DNA of 64,000 nucleotides from CAYTEO01 sp964436825 (GTDB taxonomy: Bacteria; Krumholzibacteriota; Krumholzibacteriia; LZORAL124-64-63). The stretch lies in the NCBI GenBank assembly GCA_964436825.1, contig CAYTEO010000001.1, positions 62,001 to 126,000 on the forward strand, given 5' to 3'. The notes beneath the pieces are model-generated. The model was not told where the DNA came from, made no database searches, and saw only the letters and a program-made list of their open reading frames with translations. Every line of letters begins with the position of its first letter. Positions within the stretch are counted from its first letter, which is position 1. The translations under genes and the position numbers were made by a program. Shown here one piece after another: positions 1 through 7,894 of this stretch.

Positions 1-593
1 GGGAAGACGAGCAGCGTTCCCAGGTGGAACCCGACGCCGAGGCCCAGCAGGTAGATCATCAGCAGCAGCAGCCGGTTGCTCGCCTCCCGGCGGCGCACGT
101 CGTACCACTTCAGGGCCAGCCAGGTCAGGAAGGTGATCATGAACGCCGCCAGGCCGTAGACCTCGGCCTCGATGGCGTTGTTCCAGAAGGTGTGGCTGAA
201 GGTCAGCATCAGGGCGCCGACCAGCCCCCCGGCATGGGGCAGCCACCCCGCGTCGGGATCGGCCCGGCGGGCCAGCCGGACGATGACCAGGTAGGTGAAC
301 ATGACCGCCAGGGCGCTGAAGAACCCGGACATGGCGTTGACGGCCCTGGCCGTGCTGCCCAGCACCGGTGCCAGCAGCAGGTCGAAGCAGCGGCCCACCA
401 GGACGTACAGGGGCGTGCCGGGCTGGTGGGGGATCCCCAGGATGTGGCTGGTGGTGATGAACTCGCCGCAGTCCCAGAAACTGAGCGTCGGCGCCATCGT
501 CAGCAGGTAGACGATCCAGGCGAGCAGGAAGACGCCGCCGGCCAGCCGGGGCGTCCACCGATCCTGTCGAGTCGTCGTGGGCATGCTCTTCAT
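1..593 (-). CDS. DUF2723 (GT117-like) membrane protein, N-terminal part
   Basis: The window shows the first 197 codons of a multi-pass membrane protein that runs off the left edge. A first membrane segment lies at about residues 19-34. It is followed by SFWDCGEF (38-45) and IPHQPGTP (54-61), the hallmark start of the DUF2723 family, which is related to protein O-mannosyltransferases and classed as glycosyltransferase family 117. Such enzymes are thought to use polyprenyl-linked sugars at the outer face of the inner membrane. The chosen ATG at 593 is followed by a second ATG three codons on. It lies 79 bases behind a flippase-like gene and a glycosyltransferase, so a role in surface sugar transfer is likely. 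The substrate is unknown. Confidence 0.85.
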   Translation of the reverse strand, partial: MKSMPTTTRQDRWTPRLAGGVFLLAWIVYLLTMAPTLSFWDCGEFITTSHILGIPHQPGTPLYVLVGRCFDLLLAPVLGSTARAVNAMSGFFSALAVMFTYLVIVRLARRADPDAGWLPHAGGLVGALMLTFSHTFWNNAIEAEVYGLAAFMITFLTWLALKWYDVRRREASNRLLLLMIYLLGLGVGFHLGTLLVF

Positions 594-672
594 CCTCGTC
601 GTTCCGGTTGCCGTACAGCCATGGCCGCGGCGAACCTAGCACATGGTGAGCAGGAGCAACAAGAACGGGTCG

Positions 673-1659
673 TCATCGGTTCCCGTCCCGCCCGGTCCGG
701 GCGGTTTGCACCTCCCCCAGCAGGAACAGGACGCCACCGGCCAGGCTGACGATGAGCTGGATGGCGAAGGCCACCAGCTCGATGGCCACCGCGGAGCCGC
801 CGTCGGCCACGATCCCCGCGGCGACGAACAGGTCGGCAGCCGCCGTCTCCCGCAAACCGATCCCGTTGATGCTCACCGGCAGGGTGATCAGGATCCCCAG
901 CACCGGCACCAGGGCCAGCAGCAGCAGGGCGCGCTGCCCGTCCAGATCGAATCCCAGCGCCCGGGCCGCCAGCAGGTGGGTCGCGACCCGCAGCAGCTGC
1001 ACCAGCAGCGCGAACAGGAACAGGGCGGCCAGCCGTCCCCAGCGGCGGCCGTGGACCCGCAGGGCGTCGTCGATCCGGACGAACCGGTCCCGCCATCCCG
1101 GCCACGGCAGCATCCGGACGAGCCGCCCGACCGGGCCCGACAGGGCCGGGGTCAGCAGCAGGGGCAGCAGCAGCAGGATCCCGCCCAGGACCACCGCGAG
1201 CGGCATGACCGGCAGGGCGGCCGCGCCGCTGCGGGCCCCCCAGGCGACGGCGATCAGCCCCAGCATGGCCAGCGCCCCCAGTCCCAGCAGCCGGTCGACC
1301 AGGGTCGCCCCGAAGACGACCGCCGTGCGGCCCTCGCGCCGTCCCAGGTCCAGGACCTTGACGGCGTCGCCGCCCACGTTGGCCGGCAGGAAGTTGTTGA
1401 AGAAGAGGCCCACCAGGTAGAGGCGCCACAGCGCGGCGCGGGGAGCGTGGATCCCGGCCCCTGCCAGCAGCCAGGTCCACTGCTGGGCGCCGCCCAGGAC
1501 GGAGACGGCGAAGACGCCGACGGCCGCCAGCAGCCAGCCCGCCTGGAGGCGGCCGGACAGCTCGGCGAAGGTCGCCGCCAGGTCGTACCGCCGCAGCAGC
1601 AGCGCGACCAGCAGCGCGCTGACCCCCGCGCGCAGCAACCAGCTCCCGCGAAAGTTCAT
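673..1659 (-). CDS. LPG-synthase-TM / AglD2-type integral membrane protein
   Basis: This 328-residue protein is almost entirely membrane helices. It carries the family motif FFNNFLPANVGGDAV at 86-100, matching the UPF0104/lysylphosphatidylglycerol synthase TM domain. In LPG synthases this domain flips aminoacylated lipid, but here the cytosolic aminoacyl-transferase half is absent. A stand-alone TM domain next to glycosyltransferases more often belongs to lipid-linked sugar handling (inference). The start is set by ATGA overlap with the stop of the upstream glycosyltransferase, which also implies translational coupling. Longer upstream readings in this frame are antisense-like noise. Confidence 0.85.
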   Translation of the reverse strand: MNFRGSWLLRAGVSALLVALLLRRYDLAATFAELSGRLQAGWLLAAVGVFAVSVLGGAQQWTWLLAGAGIHAPRAALWRLYLVGLFFNNFLPANVGGDAVKVLDLGRREGRTAVVFGATLVDRLLGLGALAMLGLIAVAWGARSGAAALPVMPLAVVLGGILLLLPLLLTPALSGPVGRLVRMLPWPGWRDRFVRIDDALRVHGRRWGRLAALFLFALLVQLLRVATHLLAARALGFDLDGQRALLLLALVPVLGILITLPVSINGIGLRETAAADLFVAAGIVADGGSAVAIELVAFAIQLIVSLAGGVLFLLGEVQTARTGRDGNR

Positions 1660-2786
1660 CCGCCAACCTCCCACTCGCCGGCCACGACCTGGTCGAACAG
1701 CGCCAGCGACTCCCGCGCGCAGCGCTCCCAGCTGAAGCGCTCGGACCACCGGCGCGCCTGCCCGCTCATCCTTCGCCACCGGTCGCTGTCGCGCAGCAGC
1801 GCCAGGGCGGCCCCGGCCATCGCCTCCGGGTCTCCGTAGGGTACCAGCATGCCGGTCTCCCCGTCGCGGACCGAGTCGCGCAGGCCGGGACTGTCGGCGG
1901 CCACGGTCGGCAGGCCGCAGCAGGCCGCCTCGATGACGGTCAATCCCCACCCCTCCTTGGGACTGGGGTTGAGGAACAGCCTGGCGCGGTGGAGGATTCC
2001 CACCAGCTCCTCCCACGGGAGATGGCCGGGGAAGACGACCGCGTCCTGCAGGCCGAGCTTCCGGACGAGCTTTTCCAGGCGGGGGCGGTCGGGGCCGCGG
2101 CCCATGACCAGCAGCCGCGCGCCGGGTATCTCGCGCCGGACGAGCGCGAAGGCCCGGATCGCCACATCGACGCTCTTGTAGCGCCGCAGCCGGCTCCAGG
2201 AGACCAGCAGCGGCGGCTCGTCCCGGGGCGGCGGATCGGCCAGGCGGAAGCGGTCGTGATCCATGCCGCAGTAGACGGTCCGGATCCGCTCGGGCGGCAG
2301 GCCGCGCCGGATCAGGTCGCCCCGGGTCGAGGGGCTGATCACCTCGAAGGCCACCTTGCGGTAGACGGCCGGGATGAGCTGTTCGGCCGCCCAGACGTAG
2401 GTCCCCACCACCGGGTTGGTCTCCCGGTAGACGGTCGTGCCGAACAGGTGGGGAACGACCGCCAGCACAGGCACCCCCGCCGCGTAGAGGGGGGTGTAGA
2501 ACGGGATCTTGTTGATGTCCTCGAGCAGCAGGTCGTAGCGCCGCTCCCGCAGCAGGCGCCGCACCACGCCGGGCAGGACCAGGTTGGCGACGGCCCAGTG
2601 GCCGCGGCGGTGGATCCGGATCCCGTCGATCTCGTCGCGGGCCGGCGCCCCCGCGTAGGCCGAGACGACCAGGTCCACCTCGTGGCCCGCCGCCACGGCC
2701 CCCTTGAGGATCTCGTGCAGGTGGAGCTCGGCGCCGCCGCCCAGCGGATCGCCGATGTCGCGCCAGTTGACCGCCAGGATCCGCAC
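1656..2786 (-). CDS. GT4-family glycosyltransferase
   Basis: A 376-residue GT-B glycosyltransferase. The N-terminal half has GGGAELHLHE at 16-25, typical of GT4 acceptor domains. The C-terminal half has the donor-binding E-x7-E region KEGWGLTVIEA (277-287), where retaining GT4 enzymes hold the nucleotide-sugar. Length is normal for the family. It sits 4 bases after a SAM methyltransferase gene and overlaps the flippase-like gene by 4 bases. Together with the DUF2723 gene this suggests a small envelope-glycan module appended to the riboflavin operon. The sugar and acceptor cannot be told from sequence. Confidence 0.9.
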   Translation of the reverse strand: MRILAVNWRDIGDPLGGGAELHLHEILKGAVAAGHEVDLVVSAYAGAPARDEIDGIRIHRRGHWAVANLVLPGVVRRLLRERRYDLLLEDINKIPFYTPLYAAGVPVLAVVPHLFGTTVYRETNPVVGTYVWAAEQLIPAVYRKVAFEVISPSTRGDLIRRGLPPERIRTVYCGMDHDRFRLADPPPRDEPPLLVSWSRLRRYKSVDVAIRAFALVRREIPGARLLVMGRGPDRPRLEKLVRKLGLQDAVVFPGHLPWEELVGILHRARLFLNPSPKEGWGLTVIEAACCGLPTVAADSPGLRDSVRDGETGMLVPYGDPEAMAGAALALLRDSDRWRRMSGQARRWSERFSWERCARESLALFDQVVAGEWEVGG

Positions 2787-2790
2787 GCTG

Positions 2791-3576
2791 TCACTTCCGT
2801 TCCGGTTTGCGCACGATCACACCGATCGTCATCGTCGTGTACAGGGCCCAGCGCCGCTCGCGCCAGCGCTCCCGCAGCCGCGCCAGCAGGCGGCCCAGCG
2901 GCGGGACGGGATCGGGATACATGGGCAGCCGCACCCCCAGCCTGGTCAGCAGGACCTTGCGCAGGGCCCGGTACCAGAGCCCGGGCACCATCCAGTCGCC
3001 GTAGGTGCGGACGACCTCGCCGCCGGCCTGGCGGCAGACCCTCTCCAGTCGACCCGGCGTGAACTGGGTCTCCCAGCCGGCGAACCAGCGTCCCGCGGCG
3101 ATCAGCGCCTTCTTGCCCACCGTGTAGTAGTGGAAGGTCTGCGGCACGTCGACCAGCAGGTAGCCCCCCGGCTTGAGCACGCGCAGGTCCTCCCGCAGCA
3201 GCGGCAGCGGGTCGCGGAAGTGCTCCAGCAGCCCCTGGTGGAAGACGATGTCGAAGGTGTCGTCGGGGAACGGCTTGTGCAACGCGTCGCCCCCGACCGG
3301 GGCCACCGCCACACCCGCCGCGTCCGCGGCCTGCAGCGTCAGGGACAGGGAACCGGGGACGTAGTCGAGGGTCGCCACCCGCGCACCGGCGCTGGCCAGG
3401 GCGACGGCGTCACGGCCGCTGCCGGCCCCCACCTCCAGGACCCGCCGGCCGGCGGGATCGCCCAGGGCGAACAGCTCCCTGACGATCCGCCCGTCGTTGC
3501 CGTAGACGTCGTCCAGGTTCAGGGCGTCGGCCTGCTCCCAGAACCGCTGCCAGTGCTCCCGGGTGGCCCGTTTCAC
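2791..3576 (-). CDS. Class I SAM-dependent methyltransferase
   Basis: A 261-residue protein with the Rossmann motif I VLEVGAGSGRDA at 46-57 and the later FDIVFHQGLLEHF region typical of small-molecule methyltransferases (Methyltransf_11/25). A C-terminal extension of about 80 residues is basic and contains WYRALRKVLL, perhaps a membrane-associating helix. The start codon is GTG, overlapping the nusB stop by 4 bases (GTGA). It precedes a GT4 enzyme, so methylation of a sugar or lipid intermediate is a reasonable guess. The substrate is not known. Confidence 0.8.
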   Translation of the reverse strand: MKRATREHWQRFWEQADALNLDDVYGNDGRIVRELFALGDPAGRRVLEVGAGSGRDAVALASAGARVATLDYVPGSLSLTLQAADAAGVAVAPVGGDALHKPFPDDTFDIVFHQGLLEHFRDPLPLLREDLRVLKPGGYLLVDVPQTFHYYTVGKKALIAAGRWFAGWETQFTPGRLERVCRQAGGEVVRTYGDWMVPGLWYRALRKVLLTRLGVRLPMYPDPVPPLGRLLARLRERWRERRWALYTTMTIGVIVRKPERK

Positions 3577-4043
3577 GAGGTGCCCCCGTCGGTATCGGAC
3601 TCCTCCGGCTCCGCGGCCGCGGCAGGTGCCGCGCCCTGCGACGTCGCCTCGCGGGCGACCCGGTCCAGGAGCCCGTTGACGAAGCCGACCGCCTCGTCGC
3701 TGCAGTAGAGACGGGCCAGCTCGCAGGCCTCGTTGATGACGACCGCCGGCGGCACGTCGGGACGGTAGGTCAGCTCCGCCAGGGCGAGACGGAGGATGGC
3801 CCTCTCGACGACACCGACCCGGGACGGGTCCCAGTGCTCCAGCAGGCTGTCGAGCCGCCGGTCCAGCTCCTCGCGGTGGCGGTCGATGAGATCGGCCAGC
3901 GGACGGACGAACTCGGCCGTCTCGGGCGCCGAGCCGCGCCGCTCGAGCTGGTCGTCGACACAGTCCTGCAGCGGGTTGCCGCTCAGAGCGGCGGCGTAGA
4001 GGGCCTGGACGAGCAGCTCCCGCCCCTTGCGGCGTCTACCCAA
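3573..4043 (-). CDS. nusB: Transcription antitermination factor NusB
   Basis: A 156-residue NusB-fold protein beginning MGRRRKGRELLVQALY and containing the conserved VINEACELARLY stretch (near residue 108) and a FVNGLLD segment. NusB with NusE (S10) binds boxA RNA and supports rRNA antitermination. Its position directly after ribH is the classic ribBA-ribH-nusB arrangement. The start codon is TTG and overlaps the end of ribH by 8 bases. The tail is acidic and Ala-rich, longer than in E. coli. Family assignment is secure. Confidence 0.92.
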   Translation of the reverse strand: MGRRRKGRELLVQALYAAALSGNPLQDCVDDQLERRGSAPETAEFVRPLADLIDRHREELDRRLDSLLEHWDPSRVGVVERAILRLALAELTYRPDVPPAVVINEACELARLYCSDEAVGFVNGLLDRVAREATSQGAAPAAAAEPEESDTDGGTS

Positions 4044-4521
4044 GGTCTTCTCCCGCGTCGATGCTGCGCCAGAGGTCGATCATCTCCAGGGCGGCCAGGG
4101 CGGCGTCGAAGCCCTTGTTGCCGGCCTTGGTCCCGGCGCGCTCGATGGCCTGGTCCAGGGTCTCGGCGGTGATGATCCCGAACGTGACCGGCACCTCGCT
4201 CTCCAGGGCCACCTGGGCCACGCCCTTGGTGACCTCGGCCGCGATGAGCTGGAAGTGGGGCGTGTCCCCCTGGATGAGACAGCCCAGGCAGACGACCGCG
4301 GCGTAGCGGCCGCTGCGGGCCAGCCGGCGGGCGGCCTGGGGGATCTCGAAGCTGCCCGGCACCCAGGCCACGTCGATGTCGTCGGCGGCGACGCCGTGGC
4401 GCTCCAGGCAGTCGCGGGCGCCGGCCAGCAGCTCGCGCGTGATGAACTCGTTGAACCGGCTGCCGACCAGCGCGATGCGCCGGCCGCCGGCGTCGAAGCG
4501 TCCCGAGAAGGTCCTACCCAT
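4036..4521 (-). CDS. ribH: 6,7-dimethyl-8-ribityllumazine synthase
   Basis: A 161-residue lumazine synthase, the penultimate riboflavin step, condensing the ribitylaminouracil with 3,4-dihydroxy-2-butanone 4-phosphate. SRFNEF near residue 21, PGSFEIP (about 54-60) and the catalytic His in DTPHFQ (His89) are all present. The ATG at 4521 overlaps the ribBA stop by 8 bases. A longer in-frame start would lie inside ribBA and lacks family similarity. The protein normally forms an icosahedral or pentameric shell. Confidence 0.95.
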   Translation of the reverse strand: MGRTFSGRFDAGGRRIALVGSRFNEFITRELLAGARDCLERHGVAADDIDVAWVPGSFEIPQAARRLARSGRYAAVVCLGCLIQGDTPHFQLIAAEVTKGVAQVALESEVPVTFGIITAETLDQAIERAGTKAGNKGFDAALAALEMIDLWRSIDAGEDLG

Positions 4522-5782
4522 CGGCTTCTCCTCCGTTGCGGCCCCCGGCCGGGGCGGTCTCACCGTCGAGATGCTCCAGCAGGTGACCCATCTTCTGCTT
4601 CTTCGTCACCAGGTAGCGGTAGTTGCGCACGTTGGGCCGGACCTCCAGGGGGACGCGGCCCACCAGTTCCAGCCCGTAGCCGGCCAGGCCGACCAGTTTG
4701 CGCGGATTGTTCGTCATCAGCAAGAGGCGACGCACGCCGAGGTCGCGCAGGATCTGGGCGCCGATCCCGTACTCGCGCAGGTCGTCCCCGAAGCCGAGGC
4801 GGTGGTTGGCCTCGACGGTGTCGTACCCCTCGTCCTGCAGCTGGTAGGCCTTGAGCTTGTTGATCAGGCCGATCCCGCGCCCCTCCTGCCGCATGTAGAG
4901 CAGGACCCCCTTGCCCTCCCGCTCGATGGTCCCCAGGGCGGCCTCCAGCTGCTCGCCGCAGTCGCAGCGCAGGGAGTGGAACAGGTCGCCGGTCATGCAC
5001 TCGGAGTGGACCCGCACCAGCGTCGGCTCCTCAGGGGTGATCGTCCCCTTGACCAGGGCCACGTGCTGGGCGTCGTCCACGGTGGTCGTGTAGGCGACCA
5101 TGGTGAACTCGCCGAAGCGCGTGGGCAGGGCGACCTCCACCTCGCGGCGGACGAGCTTCTCGTGGGCGCGCCGGTAGGCGATCAGGTCGGAGATGCTGAC
5201 CAGCCGCAGACCGAAGGTATCGGCGATCTGGCGCAGGCGCGGCAGGCGCGCCATGGACCCGTCCTCGTCCATGATCTCGCAGAGCAGGCCGGTGGGCTGC
5301 AGGCCGGCCAGGCGGCAGAGATCCACGGCCGCCTCGGTGTGGCCGGCACGCTTGAGCACCCCGCCGGGACGGGCCTCCAGGGGAAAGACGTGCCCCGGCC
5401 GGACCAGGTCCTCGGGGCGGGTCTGCGGGTCGGCGAACAGGGCCACCGTGCGGGCCCGGTCCTGGGCGGAGATGCCGGTCGTCACGCCGTCGGCGGCGTC
5501 GACCGAGACGGTGAAGTGGGTCCGCAGCCGCGCCTCGTTGCGGGCGACCATGGGCGGCAGGTCCAGCTCGCGCGCCCGCTCCGGGGTGACGGCCACGCAG
5601 ATCAGGCCGCGGCCGTGCTTGCTGATGAAGTTGATGGCCTCGGGGGTGACGGTTTCCGACGGGAGGATGAAGTCGCCCTCGTTCTCCCGGTCGGCATCGT
5701 CCACGACGATGATCATCTCCCCGCGGCGCAGGGCCGCCAGGGCCTCGTCGATGGAATCCAGCCGGACCTCGCGCTCGCTCAT
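4514..5782 (-). CDS. ribBA: Bifunctional DHBP synthase / GTP cyclohydrolase II
   Basis: A 422-residue fusion supplying both riboflavin precursors. The N-terminal RibB half has the DDADRENEGDF acidic site (28-38) and the HTEAAVDL region (148-155). The C-terminal RibA half has the zinc cysteines Cys262, Cys273 and Cys275 (HSEC...RCDC) and MRQEGRGIGL (297-306) for GTP ring opening. Length is typical for RibBA. It begins 35 bases after ribE, under the same FMN riboswitch. Confidence 0.96.
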   Translation of the reverse strand: MSEREVRLDSIDEALAALRRGEMIIVVDDADRENEGDFILPSETVTPEAINFISKHGRGLICVAVTPERARELDLPPMVARNEARLRTHFTVSVDAADGVTTGISAQDRARTVALFADPQTRPEDLVRPGHVFPLEARPGGVLKRAGHTEAAVDLCRLAGLQPTGLLCEIMDEDGSMARLPRLRQIADTFGLRLVSISDLIAYRRAHEKLVRREVEVALPTRFGEFTMVAYTTTVDDAQHVALVKGTITPEEPTLVRVHSECMTGDLFHSLRCDCGEQLEAALGTIEREGKGVLLYMRQEGRGIGLINKLKAYQLQDEGYDTVEANHRLGFGDDLREYGIGAQILRDLGVRRLLLMTNNPRKLVGLAGYGLELVGRVPLEVRPNVRNYRYLVTKKQKMGHLLEHLDGETAPAGGRNGGEADG

Positions 5783-5817
5783 CGTCCTGTCCTTTCCCGC
5801 GCCGTGCGCGGTGGATC

Positions 5818-6477
5818 TCAGCGCCGTCCCCCGCCCCAGCCGCGGAAGAGGATGCCGTCGATGGTCAGCGGTCCGCCGGGTCGGCCGCCGGGATCTCCAC
5901 CGGCGCCGTCGCGGCGGGTCAGCAGGTCGGTCTCGATGTTCACGGCCTCGCCCGGCCGCAGCGTCCCCAGCTTGGTGGCGCGCTGCGTCTCGGGGATGAC
6001 CGCCACCGTGAAGCGGTCCGGACCCGGCAGCTCGGCCACGGTCAGGCTGACCCCGTCCACGGCCACCGACCCCTGTGGCACCAGTCGCCGCGCCAGCTCC
6101 CGCGGCAGGCGGAACGTGAGCCGCAGGGCGTCGCCCTCCCGGCGCCTGGTGACCAGCCTGGCCGTTCCTTCCACGTGGCCGCTGACGATATGGCCGCCCA
6201 GGGGGTCGCCGGCACGCACGGCCGGCTCCAGGTGGACCCGCCGTCCGACGCGCCAGCTGCCCAGGGTCGTCAGGCGGCGGGTCTGGGCGACGGCCTCCAC
6301 GACGACCTGGTCGCCGCGCCGGTCGGTGACCGTCAGGCAGATGCCGTCCACGGCCAGGCTGTCGCCCACGGCCAGCTCGCCGGCCACCGCGGGCGCGGCG
6401 ATGGCCAGGGCGGTCACGCCGCGACGGCGGCGTACCTGGCGGAGCGTGCCGATCTCGCGCACCAGGCCGGTGAACAT
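5818..6477 (-). CDS. ribE: Riboflavin synthase, alpha subunit
   Basis: A 219-residue protein starting with the invariant MFTGLV and built from two homologous lumazine-binding barrels. GHIVSGHVEGTARL marks the second repeat, and DSLAVDGICLTV and GSVAVDGVSLTV mark equivalent strands. It dismutates two lumazines to riboflavin. The ATG at 6477 overlaps the ribD stop by one base (TGATG). The C-terminal 20 residues are Gly/Arg-rich and variable in the family. Confidence 0.95.
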   Translation of the reverse strand: MFTGLVREIGTLRQVRRRRGVTALAIAAPAVAGELAVGDSLAVDGICLTVTDRRGDQVVVEAVAQTRRLTTLGSWRVGRRVHLEPAVRAGDPLGGHIVSGHVEGTARLVTRRREGDALRLTFRLPRELARRLVPQGSVAVDGVSLTVAELPGPDRFTVAVIPETQRATKLGTLRPGEAVNIETDLLTRRDGAGGDPGGRPGGPLTIDGILFRGWGGGRR

Positions 6478-7598
6478 CACGTCCCTCCTTCCGGGGCCCG
6501 GGTCAGCGCGTCGCGCGCGGCGGCGAAGGAGCGGCGGTCCCAGACCTGGCACCCGTCGGCGCCGAAGCGGACGGTCCGGGTCAGGTGGAACCGCTCTTGC
6601 GGGGCCGCGAACGCCGGCCAGCCGGGCCCGTCGCCCAGGACCACCGGCGCGGTGAACCGCAGCCAGCGGTCCACGCAGCCGGCGGCGAGCCAAGCGGCGG
6701 CCAGGCGCGGACCGGCCTCCAGCAGGATGGTATGCCAGCCGCGGTCGGCGGCCCGCCGCAGAAGGTCGCGCGGGTCGACGCCGTCCGAGGCGGTGGCGCA
6801 GGGAACGACCTCGGCGCTCGCGGACAGTGAGTCGTCGGTCAGGGGCGCGAAGACGACGTGCCGGTCCTCGCGCCAGCCCGCGACCCGGCTCGTGGCACCG
6901 GTGACCACGGCCGGCAACGGGTCCTCGGCCGGACAGTCGTCGGCGTCGGCGGCCAGGCGACCGTCCAGGCGCGGCCGGTCGCGACGGGCCGTCTCGCCCC
7001 CCACCAGCACCAGGTCGTGCCACCGCCGTAGCCTGTGCACCTCGCGGCGGGCCGGCTCGCCGGTCAGGTAGAACGGCGCGCCGTCAGGGCCCGCGGCGGG
7101 GGCGAAACGCTCGTCCAGGCTGGTGGCGGTCTTCAGGGTGACGAACGGACGGGCGAACCCGTCGGTGGCGGCAAACGGCCAGATCAGCTCCAGGCAGCCG
7201 CGGGCCAGCACGCCCACGGTCACGTCGATCCCGCGATTGCGCAGCAGTTCCAGGCCGCCCCCGGGGACGTGCGGGTTGGGGTCGCGCACGCCGACGACCA
7301 CGCGCGCCACGCCGCAGTCCGCCACCAGCGGGGCGCAGGGCGGGGTCCGGCCCTGGTGGTTGCACGGCTCGAGGGTGACGTAGAGGGTGGCGCCGCGGGC
7401 GCGCTCGCCGGCCTCCTGCAGGGCCAGCCGCTCGGCGTGGGGCGTACCTGGACCGTGGTGGACGCCGCGGCCGACGATCTCCCCGTCGCGCACCACGACC
7501 GCGCCGACGGGCGGGTTGGGCCACGTGCGACACGGCACCGCCTGGGCCAGGCGGTGGGCGATGGCCATGAAATGGGTATCGCTGCGTCCGTGGGCCAT
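6477..7598 (-). CDS. ribD: Bifunctional pyrimidine deaminase / reductase RibD
   Basis: A 373-residue enzyme for the second and third riboflavin steps. The zinc deaminase domain has HAE (54-56) and PCNHQGRTPPC with Cys79 and Cys88. The C-terminal RibC-type reductase domain begins near residue 145 (FVTLKTATSLDERFA). The ATG at 7598 has the Shine-Dalgarno AAGGA eleven bases upstream and is the first start after the riboswitch. Longer readings run through the aptamer and are rejected. It is the first gene of the rib operon. Confidence 0.95.
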   Translation of the reverse strand: MAHGRSDTHFMAIAHRLAQAVPCRTWPNPPVGAVVVRDGEIVGRGVHHGPGTPHAERLALQEAGERARGATLYVTLEPCNHQGRTPPCAPLVADCGVARVVVGVRDPNPHVPGGGLELLRNRGIDVTVGVLARGCLELIWPFAATDGFARPFVTLKTATSLDERFAPAAGPDGAPFYLTGEPARREVHRLRRWHDLVLVGGETARRDRPRLDGRLAADADDCPAEDPLPAVVTGATSRVAGWREDRHVVFAPLTDDSLSASAEVVPCATASDGVDPRDLLRRAADRGWHTILLEAGPRLAAAWLAAGCVDRWLRFTAPVVLGDGPGWPAFAAPQERFHLTRTVRFGADGCQVWDRRSFAAARDALTRAPEGGT

Positions 7599-7606
7599 CC
7601 CGGTGT

Positions 7607-7634
7607 CCGTCCTTAGGCGGGGCGCAGGGGACGG
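7607..7634 (-). promoter_or_regulatory. Putative ribosome-binding-site hairpin of the rib leader
   Basis: On the minus strand, CCGTCC (7634-7629) can pair perfectly with GGACGG (7612-7607), which contains part of the ribD Shine-Dalgarno AAGGACGG. Between this and the FMN aptamer lies a second GC-rich bulged stem, and no U-tract is seen. The expression platform therefore looks translational (RBS masking) rather than a terminator. This is inferred from base pairing by eye. Confidence 0.45.
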
Positions 7635-7690
7635 CAGGCGCAGCCGCGGGACACGACGGTCCCGCCGCGGGTGCGGCGTCGCGGGCGCCC

Positions 7691-7809
7691 AACTCCTCCC
7701 GTCCAGACTCTCACTGTCGGCCCCGGGATTCCACCGGGTCTGCCGGGCCGCCAGGGCCAGGCTCGCGGGCTGTGACCGCCGGTGGGGACTTCCACCCCGC
7801 CCCGAAGTT
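7691..7809 (-). promoter_or_regulatory. FMN riboswitch (RFN element)
   Basis: The minus-strand leader of ribD matches the RFN aptamer along its length: a CTTCGGGG start, then GACCGGCGGT-like, AGCCCGCGAGCC, a GGTGGAAT-CCC hairpin, GCCGACAGT and GTCTGGACGGGAG blocks in order. P1 closes perfectly between AACTTC (7809-7804) and GGAGTT (7696-7691). It senses FMN and represses the rib operon. Here it probably affects nusB and the downstream sugar genes too, because no promoter or terminator is evident between them. Confidence 0.96.
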
Positions 7810-7849
7810 GAGCTTGTCGTCACGCCGCCCCGTCGAGGGCGGCGATTCC

Positions 7850-7878
7850 AACCTAGCGGCCCCGTCCGGTACTGTCAA
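7850..7878 (-). promoter_or_regulatory. Sigma-70-type promoter of the rib operon
   Basis: TTGACA (7878-7873), a 17-base spacer and TAGGTT (7855-7850) lie 41 bases upstream of the FMN aptamer on the minus strand. The perfect -35 and ideal spacing in such GC-rich DNA make this a good promoter call. A GC-rich stem (CGCCGCCC/GGGCGGCG) lies between the predicted start and the aptamer. Confidence 0.75.
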
Positions 7879-7894
7879 GGCGACCGTCGGCCGG

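Noticed and set aside
7599..7823. RibD starting upstream with 75 extra residues
   Set aside because: That stretch is the FMN riboswitch and leader.
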